Assembly: GCA_937937835.1 (NCBI GenBank)
Contig: CALDBJ010000087.1
Coordinates: 1-6,603 of the forward strand
Length of the DNA stretch: 6,603 nucleotides
Origin: an uncultured Collinsella sp.
Lineage (GTDB): Bacteria > Actinomycetota > Coriobacteriia > Coriobacteriales > Coriobacteriaceae
Direction: 5' to 3'
Below, in pieces: positions 1-6,396 of this stretch. Within the stretch, counting starts at the first letter, position 1; every line of letters starts with the position of its first letter. The notes below the pieces were generated by a model. The model did not search any database. It was not told the origin of the DNA and saw nothing but the letters and a program-made list of their open reading frames with translations. The translations under genes and the position numbers were made by a program.

Positions 1-75
1 ACATTTTATACCGCCTGCCGAACCGTATGGAGACCTCACAACTTTTTAGGTCAGTGTTGTGCGTGTAGCAATTTC

Positions 76-95
76 GCCCGGCCTCGCCTCCGGGC
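76..95 (+). other. Small GC hairpin in the leader of the first gene
   Basis: GCCCGG at 76-81 pairs perfectly with CCGGGC at 90-95, leaving an 8-base loop. It ends 8 bases before the purine-rich ribosome binding site at 104-112. No T-run follows, so it is not an intrinsic terminator as it stands. It could be a leader structure affecting translation or mRNA stability, or chance in GC-rich DNA. The rest of bases 1-116 contains no gene and no promoter that I can place convincingly. Confidence 0.3.
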
Positions 96-103
96 TGCCA
101 TGT

Positions 104-112
104 GAGAGGGGA
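104..112 (+). promoter_or_regulatory. Ribosome binding site that sets the first gene's start
   Basis: GAGAGGGGA lies with its AGGGG core 5 bases before the ATG at 117. It overlaps the alternative in-frame GTG at 102, which has no comparable site in front of it, so translation should begin at 117. Confidence 0.6.
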
Positions 113-116
113 TCTT

Positions 117-1949
117 ATGGCTCGACTGCACGTAATGGAACGCAGCCACGCTCAGGCCGTCATGGACGACCTGCACGATGCGCTCGGACGTCGTCTGGCG
201 GTGAGTTCGCTCGCCCCGTGTCCCGTTGAGTTTACGGCGGCGCTCGTCAACCTGTGCTCCACCCAGAGCTGCGGCAAGTGCACGCCCTGCCGCGTGGGCC
301 TGAGCGCGCTGAGCGACCTGCTCGCCGATGTGCTCGAGGGCCGCGCCGACGAGTCCACGCTCAACTTGATTGAGCGCACGGCCCGCACCATCTACCTTTC
401 GAGCGACTGCGCCATCGGCTACGAAGCTGGCGCCATGGCACTCACGGCCATTCGCGGCTTCCGCGACGATTTTGAGCACCACATCCGCGAGCACTCCTGC
501 GGCTTTGACCGCGAGGCTCGCGTCCCGTGTGTCTCGGGCTGCCCGGCGCACGTCGACATTCCTGGTTACATCTCGCTCGTCGAGGCAGGCCGTTATGCCG
601 ACGCCGTCAAGGTCATCCGCAAGAACAACCCGCTACCGCTCGTCTGTGGCCTGGTGTGCGAGCATCCCTGCGAGATGCATTGCCGCCGTGGCATGGTCGA
701 CGACCCCATGAACATCCTCGCCCTCAAGCGTTTTGCCGTTGAGCATAGCGACCTCAACGACCACAAGCCACATGTAGTGGACAACACCGGTAAGCGCGTC
801 GCCGTGATCGGCGGCGGCCCGGCCGGCCTTTCCTGTGCCTACTACCTGGCCGTGATGGGCCACAAGGTGACCATTTTTGAGCAGCGCCACCACTTGGGCG
901 GCATGCTGCGCTACGGCATCCCCAGCTATCGTCTGCCGCGCGAGCGCCTGCAGGCCGAGATCGATTGGATCTTGAGCGCCGGCATCGACGTGGAGCTCGA
1001 CCACTCCGTGAGCGGCGAGGAGCTCGCCCGTCTGCGCGACGAGTTCGATGCCGTCTACCTGGCCATCGGTGCCCACAGTGACAAGAAGCTCGGCCTTCCG
1101 GGTGAAGAGGCGCCCGGCGTGGAATCGGCCGTCAAGATGCTGCGCGCCATCGGCGATGACGAGCTGCCCGACCTGAGCGGCCAGCGCGTGTGCGTCATCG
1201 GCGGCGGCAACGTTGCCATGGACGTGGCACGCTCCGCCGTGCGCTGCGGTGCCGAAAAGGTAAGCATCGTCTACCGCCGTCGCATCTGCGATATGACGGC
1301 CCAGGACGCCGAGATTGCCGGTGCCCAGGCCGAGGGCTGTGAGGTGCTGGAGCTGACGGCCCCGCTCGCCATCGAGACGGGCGAGGACGGTCGCGTGAGC
1401 GGCCTGCGCGTGCAGCCGCAGATTATCGGCGAGCCCCGTCGCGGTCGTCCGGCTCCGCGTGCCGCCGCCACACCCGAGCGCGTCATCCCCTGCGAGCGTG
1501 TGTTCGTCGCCATTGGTCAGGACATCGACTCCAAGCCGTTTGAGGACATGGGCATCGCCTGTAAGTGGGGCTGCGTGGTCACCGATTCGGACGGTGCCGT
1601 GCCCAACTTCGACGGCCTCTTTAGCGGCGGCGACTGCCAGACCGGTCCCGCCACCGTCATCCGTGCCATCAACGCCGGCCGCGTGGCTTCGGCAAATATC
1701 GACCGCTACCTGGGCTTCGACCACAAGATCAAGCTCGACGTGGAGCTGCCGACCGTGCAGTTTAAGGGCAAGCACGAGTGCGGCCGCTGCGAGCTGGGTG
1801 AGCGCGAGGCCGGCGAGCGTATTCACGATTGGAATCTGGTCGAGCAGGGCCTTACCGAGGAGGAGGCGCGCCAGGAGGCAAGCCGCTGCCTGCGTTGCGA
1901 CCACTTTGGCTTTGGCGCGTTCCGCGGAGGGAGGAGCCTGGAATGGTAG
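117..1949 (+). CDS. NAD(P)-dependent iron-sulfur flavoprotein, NuoF Fe-S domain fused to GltD/NfnB-like oxidoreductase
   Basis: Predicted cytoplasmic electron-transfer partner of the hydrogenase encoded next (610 aa). Residues about 40-125 match the C-terminal [4Fe-4S] domain of NuoF: Cys52, Cys55 and Cys58 in SCGKCTPCR, then Cys98. Residues 135-192 resemble the GltD/dihydropyrimidine dehydrogenase Fe-S region, with Cys138, 142, 177, 181, 185 and 189. A first Rossmann fold (GGGPAG, 232-237) should bind FAD. A second (GGGNVA, 362-367), followed by YRRR, should bind the nicotinamide nucleotide; the arginines resemble those contacting the NADP 2'-phosphate in GltD and Nfn, so NADP(H) is likely but inferred. 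GGD at 504-506 is the C-terminal FAD motif. Cys555/558 and Cys591/594 form an extra C-terminal cysteine set. NuoF's own FMN/NADH domain is absent. The ATG at 117 has a good ribosome binding site. The stop codon overlaps the hydrogenase start. The family call is firm; the exact reaction is not known. Confidence 0.9.
   Translation: MARLHVMERSHAQAVMDDLHDALGRRLAVSSLAPCPVEFTAALVNLCSTQSCGKCTPCRVGLSALSDLLADVLEGRADESTLNLIERTARTIYLSSDCAIGYEAGAMALTAIRGFRDDFEHHIREHSCGFDREARVPCVSGCPAHVDIPGYISLVEAGRYADAVKVIRKNNPLPLVCGLVCEHPCEMHCRRGMVDDPMNILALKRFAVEHSDLNDHKPHVVDNTGKRVAVIGGGPAGLSCAYYLAVMGHKVTIFEQRHHLGGMLRYGIPSYRLPRERLQAEIDWILSAGIDVELDHSVSGEELARLRDEFDAVYLAIGAHSDKKLGLPGEEAPGVESAVKMLRAIGDDELPDLSGQRVCVIGGGNVAMDVARSAVRCGAEKVSIVYRRRICDMTAQDAEIAGAQAEGCEVLELTAPLAIETGEDGRVSGLRVQPQIIGEPRRGRPAPRAAATPERVIPCERVFVAIGQDIDSKPFEDMGIACKWGCVVTDSDGAVPNFDGLFSGGDCQTGPATVIRAINAGRVASANIDRYLGFDHKIKLDVELPTVQFKGKHECGRCELGEREAGERIHDWNLVEQGLTEEEARQEASRCLRCDHFGFGAFRGGRSLEW
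1926..1936 (+). promoter_or_regulatory. Strong ribosome binding site for the hydrogenase gene
   Basis: GGAGGGAGGAG ends 6 bases before the ATG at 1943 and lies inside the last codons of the upstream gene. It favours 1943 over the later in-frame ATG at 2000, which has only a weaker GGAG at 1988-1991. The arrangement suggests translational coupling of the flavoprotein and the hydrogenase. Confidence 0.6.
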
Positions 1950-3754
1950 AGCTCAACAACCCCACTGTCAGCGACAACACCGAAAGCGGAGCACTCAATA
2001 TGGTCAAGCTCACTATCGATAATTACGAGGTCGTGGTACCCGAGCACACCACGATCCTGGACGCGGCCAAGTCCGTCGGTATCCAGATTCCCACCCTGTG
2101 CTACCTGCGCGATCTAAACGAGATCGGCGGCTGCCGCGTGTGCGTGGTCGAAGTCGAGGGCTGCGATCAGCTGGTTGCCGCCTGCAACAACTACGTGCTC
2201 GACGGCATGGTGGTCCACACCAACAGCCCCAAGGCTCGCGAGGCCCGTCGCACCAACGTGCAGCTGCTGCTGTCCCAGCACGATTCGCAGTGCACGAGCT
2301 GCGTGCGCAGCGGCAACTGCAACCTACAGACCATCGCCAACGACCTGGGTATTTTTTATCTGCCGTATCAAAGGCATTTGGCGGGCGAGGGCTGGGATTT
2401 CGATTTTCCCATCATCCGCGAAAACGACAAGTGCATTAAATGCATGCGCTGTATCAAGGTGTGCGAGAGCGTGCAGGGGCTAGGGATTTGGGACCTGACC
2501 AACCGCGCCACGCATACCGCCGTGGGTACCCGCGGGCGCGCGCCGATCGGCAAGACCGAATGCGTCGCGTGCGGCCAGTGCATAACGCATTGCCCGACGG
2601 GCGCACTGCGCGAGCGCGACGATACCGAGACCGTGTTCGATGCTCTCGCCGATCCCGACAAGATCGTGCTGGTGCAGATTGCGCCGGCCGTGCGCAGCGC
2701 CTGGGGCGAGGAGCTCGGCATATCTCGCGAGGAGGCTACCGTTGAGCGCTTGGCTTGCGCGCTGCGCCGCGTTGGCTTTGAGTACGTGTTCGATACCGAT
2801 TTCTCGGCCGACCTCACCATTATGGAAGAGGGCTCCGAGCTGCTCAAGCGCCTGGGCGAGGCCGCCAAGGGCGAGGGCGACAGCCGCAGCTGGCCCATGT
2901 TCACGAGCTGCTGCCCGGGCTGGGTACGCTTTGTGAAGGCGCGTTACCCCGAGTTTGTCGACAGCCTGTCCACGTCCAAGTCGCCGCAGCAGATGTTCGG
3001 CGCCATCGCCAAGACCTACTACGCTAAGGTGCTGGGCGTGGAGCCCGAGCGCCTGTTTGTGGTGTCCGTGATGCCGTGCACGGCCAAGAAGGCCGAGTGC
3101 GCGCTGCCGAGCATGGTGGGCGAGGGCGGCACGCCCGATGTGGACGTTGCGCTGACGGTGCGCGAGATGGTGCGCATGGTCCGCGCGAGCCACGTGAGCG
3201 TGGATACGCTAGTTGAGGAGCCGCTCGATACGCCGCTGGGCTTTGGCACGGGTGCGGGTGTGATCTTTGGCGCCACGGGCGGCGTGATGGAGGCCGCCGT
3301 GCGCTCGGCCTATTACCTGGTGACGGGCAAGAACCCCGACGCCGACTTCTTTACCGATGTGCGCGGCCTGGACGGCTGGAAGGAGGCCGTGGCCGATATC
3401 GATGGCACCAAGGTGCGCGTCGCCGTGGCACACGGGCTGGGCAACGCTGCCCGTCTGCTCGACGCGATTCGCGACGGCCGCGTGAGCTATGACTTCGTTG
3501 AGGTTATGGCGTGCCCGGGCGGCTGCGTCGGTGGCGGCGGTCAGCCCATCCACGACGGCTGCGAGCTGGCAGCCGAGCGTGGCCAGGTGCTCTGGGGCCT
3601 GGATGCCGCTGCGGACATTCGTTTCTCGCACGAGAATCCCGATGTCCAGGCGTGCTACCGCGAGTTCTTGGGCGAGCCGCTCTCGCCGCTGGCCGAGGAA
3701 TTGCTGCATACCGACCATCACGCATGGACGATGCCCAACGAGGGGACGTGCTAG
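1943..3754 (+). CDS. hydA: [FeFe]-hydrogenase, group A catalytic subunit
   Basis: Catalyses reversible H2 formation from protons and low-potential electrons (603 aa from 1943). Numbered from the second possible start at 2000 (584 aa), where similarity begins: the [2Fe-2S] domain has Cys34, 45, 48 and 62; the NuoG-type His-Cys cluster has His94, Cys98, 101 and 107, as I recall for Clostridium CpI; two ferredoxin [4Fe-4S] motifs follow at Cys145-155 and Cys188-198. The H-cluster domain carries all three signatures: TSCCPGW (302-308), MPCTAKK (358-364) and MACPGGC (503-509), including the extra cysteine linked to proton transfer. A C-terminal small-subunit segment (HENPDVQ onward) completes it. 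There is no PAS or other sensory domain, so a catalytic rather than sensory enzyme is expected. The C-terminal [2Fe-2S] extension typical of trimeric bifurcating HydA proteins is absent. The gene overlaps its upstream neighbour by 7 bases. No maturase gene (hydE, hydF, hydG) is in the window. Confidence 0.96.
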   Translation: MVELNNPTVSDNTESGALNMVKLTIDNYEVVVPEHTTILDAAKSVGIQIPTLCYLRDLNEIGGCRVCVVEVEGCDQLVAACNNYVLDGMVVHTNSPKAREARRTNVQLLLSQHDSQCTSCVRSGNCNLQTIANDLGIFYLPYQRHLAGEGWDFDFPIIRENDKCIKCMRCIKVCESVQGLGIWDLTNRATHTAVGTRGRAPIGKTECVACGQCITHCPTGALRERDDTETVFDALADPDKIVLVQIAPAVRSAWGEELGISREEATVERLACALRRVGFEYVFDTDFSADLTIMEEGSELLKRLGEAAKGEGDSRSWPMFTSCCPGWVRFVKARYPEFVDSLSTSKSPQQMFGAIAKTYYAKVLGVEPERLFVVSVMPCTAKKAECALPSMVGEGGTPDVDVALTVREMVRMVRASHVSVDTLVEEPLDTPLGFGTGAGVIFGATGGVMEAAVRSAYYLVTGKNPDADFFTDVRGLDGWKEAVADIDGTKVRVAVAHGLGNAARLLDAIRDGRVSYDFVEVMACPGGCVGGGGQPIHDGCELAAERGQVLWGLDAAADIRFSHENPDVQACYREFLGEPLSPLAEELLHTDHHAWTMPNEGTC

Positions 3755-3756
3755 CG

Positions 3757-4812
3757 ATGCGCGCGTTTGATTTTGAAATGTCGCGCCGGGGGTTTGCCTC
3801 GGCGCTCGCCGCGGGCGCCCTGTCACTTGCGCTCGCGGGCTGTGGCGGCGGGGCTGCCGGTGCCGGGTCCGCCGCGGGCTCGGCTGCCACGGACGGCGCC
3901 GGTGCTGCTGCAGAGCCGGTCGAGGTGCACGTCGCCTCGCTCAAGGGGCCGACCTCGATTGGTCTGGTGCAGTTTATGGACCGGGCGGCCGATGGCGAGA
4001 CGGACAATGAGTTCGACTTTGCGATAAATACTGCCGCCGATGAGATTGTGCCCAAGGTCATTCAGGGCGATATCGACATTGCCCTGGTACCCGCCAACGT
4101 GGCGAGCGTACTCTACAACAAGACCGAGGGCGCGGTGCAGGTCATCGACATCAACACGCTGGGTGTGCTGAACGTTGTGACGGGCGACGCGAATGTGGCC
4201 TCGTTTGGCGATCTGGCGGGTCGCACCGTCTACATGACGGGCAAGGGCACCACACCGGAGTACGTCATGAACTACCTGCTGGAGCGCGCGGGCTTGGCCG
4301 GTCAGGTGACGCTCGAGTTTAAGAGCGAGCCTACCGAGGTGCTCTCGGCTCTGCTTGCCGACCCGACTGCCGTGGGCGTGCTACCCGAGCCGTTCAAGAC
4401 GGCGGCCATCGCCAAGAGCGAGGGCAAGCTGTCGGCACAGGTGAGCCTGACCGATGTGTGGGACGAGCTGGCAGGAGACACGGGCTCGCGCTTGCTGACG
4501 GGTGTGACCGTGGTGCGCCGTGCCTTTGCCGAGGAGCATCCCGAGGCCGTGGCGGAATTCCTGAGCTGCCATGAGGCGAGCGTGAAGGCCGTCAATGCGG
4601 CGCCGGCAGACTGGGCGCAGGCCGTAGTCGATGCGGGTATCGTCGATAACGCCACGATTGCCGAAAAGGCGATTCCCGGGTGCATGCTCGTGTGCCAGAC
4701 GGGGAAGGATATGAGGGCGGCGCTCGGTGGGTACCTGAAGGTGCTGGCCGATGCGGACGCGAGCGCCGTGGGCGGCAAACTCCCGGCTGATGATTTCTAC
4801 TACATGGAGTAA
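3757..4812 (+). CDS. ABC importer substrate-binding lipoprotein, NMT1/SsuA-like, Tat signal
   Basis: Predicted extracellular, lipid-anchored binding protein of an importer (351 aa). The N-terminus carries SRRGFASAL (residues 9-17), a twin-arginine export motif, then a hydrophobic stretch and the lipobox LAGC with the acylated Cys29. A Gly/Ala-rich linker to about residue 57 leads into a type II periplasmic-binding-protein fold. Features shared with COG0715-type (nitrate/sulfonate/NMT1) proteins include KGPT at 63-66, DEIVPKV, KGTTPEY (163-169) and LPEPF (209-213). The C-terminus, GGKLPADDFYY, is characteristic of a clade I recognise from anaerobic Firmicutes and Actinobacteria whose ligand I do not know. 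The ATG at 3757 has AGGGGA at 3741-3746; the later ATG at 3778 has no ribosome binding site and would still keep the Tat motif. It starts 2 bases after the hydrogenase stop. Sulfonate, nitrate or a pyrimidine precursor cannot be distinguished from sequence. Confidence 0.88.
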   Translation: MRAFDFEMSRRGFASALAAGALSLALAGCGGGAAGAGSAAGSAATDGAGAAAEPVEVHVASLKGPTSIGLVQFMDRAADGETDNEFDFAINTAADEIVPKVIQGDIDIALVPANVASVLYNKTEGAVQVIDINTLGVLNVVTGDANVASFGDLAGRTVYMTGKGTTPEYVMNYLLERAGLAGQVTLEFKSEPTEVLSALLADPTAVGVLPEPFKTAAIAKSEGKLSAQVSLTDVWDELAGDTGSRLLTGVTVVRRAFAEEHPEAVAEFLSCHEASVKAVNAAPADWAQAVVDAGIVDNATIAEKAIPGCMLVCQTGKDMRAALGGYLKVLADADASAVGGKLPADDFYYME

Positions 4813-4815
4813 CCC

Positions 4816-6192
4816 GTGCGTGCGTTTGCTCGACAAATGATAGAGCGTATGAAGGCGGTGGCGGCAGCAGGTGCCGTTGCCGCCTTTTGGCTTGCCGTGT
4901 GGGTGCTGGTGGCGGGTCTCGTGGCGCAGCCGTTGATTTTGCCGGGGCCGGGCGCTGTCGTGGTGGCGTTGCTGCGACTGGTATGCGATGCCGGCACATG
5001 GGCGATTCTGGTGGGCTCGGGTGCGCGAATCTTGGGCGGGCTGGCGCTTGCCGCGGTGTGTGGTGGCGTACTGGCGGGAGTCTCGGTGCGATCGCTGACG
5101 TTTGCCCGCTTGGTGGCGCCGGCGCTTTCGTTTGTTAAGGCGACACCGGTTGCCTGCGTGGTGGTCCTGCTGCTCATTTGGTTGGGGTCGGCGCGCGTGA
5201 GCATTGCGGCGGTCTTTTTGATGGCACTTCCGGGCGTGTATTTTTCGTTGGTCGAGGGTTTGACGCAAGCGGATAAACCGCTGGAGCAGATGTTTCGTCT
5301 GCATGGCGTGCGGGGCTGGCGACTGTTTTGTGCCCATACCTGGCGCGAAGTCCTGCCGTTTGTGCTTTCGTGCGCCCGCGCTGTGATCGGCATGAGCTGG
5401 AAGGCTGGCGTGGCGGCGGAGCTCATCGGCATGGCGACGGACACCGTGGGCGAACGCATCTATCAGGCGAAGCTGCTCATCGAGACGGCTGATCTGCTGG
5501 CGTGGACCGTGCTGGTCGTTGCCGCCTCGTGGGCGTGTGAGCGCGTGCTGGTGTGGCTGCTGCGGGTTTCGGGACCCGTGGCGTGGCGCGCGGCCGTGCG
5601 GGCACATGGGCATGGACTGCGCGGGCGTACAGGGGCTGCGAGCGATGGTGCTGCAGCGGAGCTTGCGCTTGCCGTGGGCGACCGGGCGCCCTGGTCGCCG
5701 GCGCTCGACGGACTGGTGCTTCATGTGCCCGCCGGTGGACGCACCTGTGTGATGGGCGCTTCGGGCGTGGGCAAGTCGACGTTGCTTGCGCTGGTGGCGG
5801 GGGAGTGCGCACCGTGCTCCATGGTGTTTCAGGACGTGCGCCTGGTCGAGCACGCCTCTGCTTTGGATAACGTGCTGGTGTGCGCCGATGCACGCGTGAA
5901 TGCCTCGAGTGCCGCTGCCTTGTTGCGCCTGCTGGTACCGGGGATCGATGTGCATGCCCGCGTGGCCGAGCTCTCGGGCGGGCAGCGCCGTCGCGTCGAG
6001 ATTGCCCGAGCCCTGCTGTGTCCGGGCGGCGCAGTGATTCTGGACGAGCCCTTTACCGGTCTAGACATCGCTGCGCGCGACGCATGCACCGAGGTCGTGC
6101 TCGACTTGCTCGACGGCCGTATGCTGTTGCTTGCCACGCACGATTCCGCTGACGCTCGGGCCCTCAATATCTCGGACATCATCACGCTCTAA
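4816..6192 (+). CDS. ABC importer permease-ATPase fusion protein
   Basis: One 458-aa polypeptide holding both membrane and ATPase parts of the importer served by the lipoprotein encoded just upstream. Residues 1-250 are an SsuC/TauC-like permease with about six hydrophobic segments (near 13-35, 62-88, 98-123, 124-146, 180-203, 227-250), an LPGPG motif at 42-46 and the cytoplasmic EAA-type coupling loop at about 150-185. Residues 251-283 are a polar linker. The nucleotide-binding domain has Walker A (GASGVGKST, 314-322), Q-loop Gln339, signature LSGGQ (386-390), Walker B VILDEP (407-412) and switch His442, so ATPase activity is expected. Only 19 residues separate the Walker A lysine from the Q-loop, and the protein ends 16 residues after His442; the ATPase is near minimal size. 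No stop or in-frame ATG splits the domains. The GTG start follows GGAG at 4806-4809, 3 bases after the preceding stop. Confidence 0.88.
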   Translation: MRAFARQMIERMKAVAAAGAVAAFWLAVWVLVAGLVAQPLILPGPGAVVVALLRLVCDAGTWAILVGSGARILGGLALAAVCGGVLAGVSVRSLTFARLVAPALSFVKATPVACVVVLLLIWLGSARVSIAAVFLMALPGVYFSLVEGLTQADKPLEQMFRLHGVRGWRLFCAHTWREVLPFVLSCARAVIGMSWKAGVAAELIGMATDTVGERIYQAKLLIETADLLAWTVLVVAASWACERVLVWLLRVSGPVAWRAAVRAHGHGLRGRTGAASDGAAAELALAVGDRAPWSPALDGLVLHVPAGGRTCVMGASGVGKSTLLALVAGECAPCSMVFQDVRLVEHASALDNVLVCADARVNASSAAALLRLLVPGIDVHARVAELSGGQRRRVEIARALLCPGGAVILDEPFTGLDIAARDACTEVVLDLLDGRMLLLATHDSADARALNISDIITL

Positions 6193-6248
6193 AGACTTAC
6201 TCAGCAACAAATTGATCCGTTTTTTCTCCGTCCCCATGGGGTCGGGTA

Positions 6249-6257
6249 TGGTATTCT
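6249..6257 (+). promoter_or_regulatory. Possible extended -10 promoter for the antitoxin gene
   Basis: TGGTATTCT fits an extended -10 element (TGnTATAAT-like). No good -35 is seen at the expected distance, which an extended -10 can tolerate. Transcription would begin near 6264, giving a leader of about 140 bases and placing the AATAC repeats at or just after the start site. TAATAC at 6268-6273 is an alternative -10. Confidence 0.35.
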
Positions 6258-6268
6258 ATCTGTGGGGT

Positions 6269-6298
6269 AATACTTAGGAATACCAAGTAATACCAACG
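6269..6298 (+). repeat. Three tandem 10-bp AATAC repeats, candidate operator
   Basis: AATACTTAGG (6269-6278), AATACCAAGT (6279-6288) and AATACCAACG (6289-6298) repeat with exactly 10-base spacing, about one helical turn. An inverted copy, GGTATTC at 6250-6256, mirrors GAATACC at 6278-6284 and overlaps the candidate -10 element. Antitoxins of the RelB/DinJ type are known to repress their own promoters by binding repeated or palindromic sites, so an autoregulatory operator is a reasonable inference. The block is also distinctly AT-richer than its surroundings. Confidence 0.45.
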
Positions 6299-6315
6299 CC
6301 GTAGAACAAACTCCA

Positions 6316-6372
6316 GATGCGGGCCAATCGGGTTGCCTTCACAGCCCGTCGCCCAGCCGCGTGGCCCGCATC
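6316..6372 (+). other. Two-tier stem-loop in the antitoxin gene leader
   Basis: GATGCGGGCCA (6316-6326) is perfectly complementary to TGGCCCGCATC (6362-6372), an 11-bp stem. Nested inside it, CGGGTTG (6329-6335) pairs with CAGCCCG (6342-6348) through 7 bp including one G-U, closing a 6-base loop, CCTTCA. About 13 bases at 6349-6361 remain unpaired. The segment ends 35 bases before the start codon and no T-run follows it, so it is not a normal terminator. It matches no riboswitch, tRNA or T-box that I recognise. It could be an RNA regulatory leader, a small RNA, or a DNA-level protein site. Confidence 0.45.
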
Positions 6373-6396
6373 CATCCGCACCACCGTCGTTTCAAA

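Noticed and set aside
32..61. Short inverted repeats GACCT/AGGTC (32-36/48-52) and CACAAC/GTTGTG (37-42/56-61)
   Set aside because: The two pairings are 5 and 6 bp and mutually exclusive, so they are compatible with chance; no promoter elements anchor them.
102..116. GTG at 102 as the start of the flavoprotein
   Set aside because: It lies inside the purine-rich ribosome binding site that serves the ATG at 117 and has no such site of its own.
633..1904. Long open frame on the minus strand opposite the flavoprotein gene
   Set aside because: It is antisense to a gene with clear conserved motifs, has low-complexity Ala/His/Gly-rich content and no recognisable domain. GC-rich codons commonly leave such frames open.
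1829..1942. Upstream extension of the hydrogenase frame to 1829
   Set aside because: This would overlap the conserved C-terminus of the flavoprotein by over 100 bases in another frame; the strong ribosome binding site points to 1943.
3511..3756. Upstream extension of the binding-protein frame into the hydrogenase gene
   Set aside because: It overlaps the MACPGGC motif region of HydA and would bury the Tat/lipoprotein signal; 3757 puts the signal at the N-terminus.
4381..5955. 524-residue open frame on the minus strand opposite the transporter genes
   Set aside because: The translation is rich in Arg, His and Gln without a plausible domain, and the opposite strand carries intact ABC transporter motifs.
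6219..6241. Six-T run at 6220-6225 and the CCCCATGGGG palindrome at 6232-6241 as a terminator of the operon
   Set aside because: No GC stem precedes the T-run, and the palindrome follows it and has no loop or trailing T-run on the + strand. I see no clear intrinsic terminator after 6192.
6316..6372. tRNA or known riboswitch in the structured leader
   Set aside because: There is no cloverleaf arm pattern, no T-loop consensus and no 3' CCA context, and no riboswitch core that I recognise.
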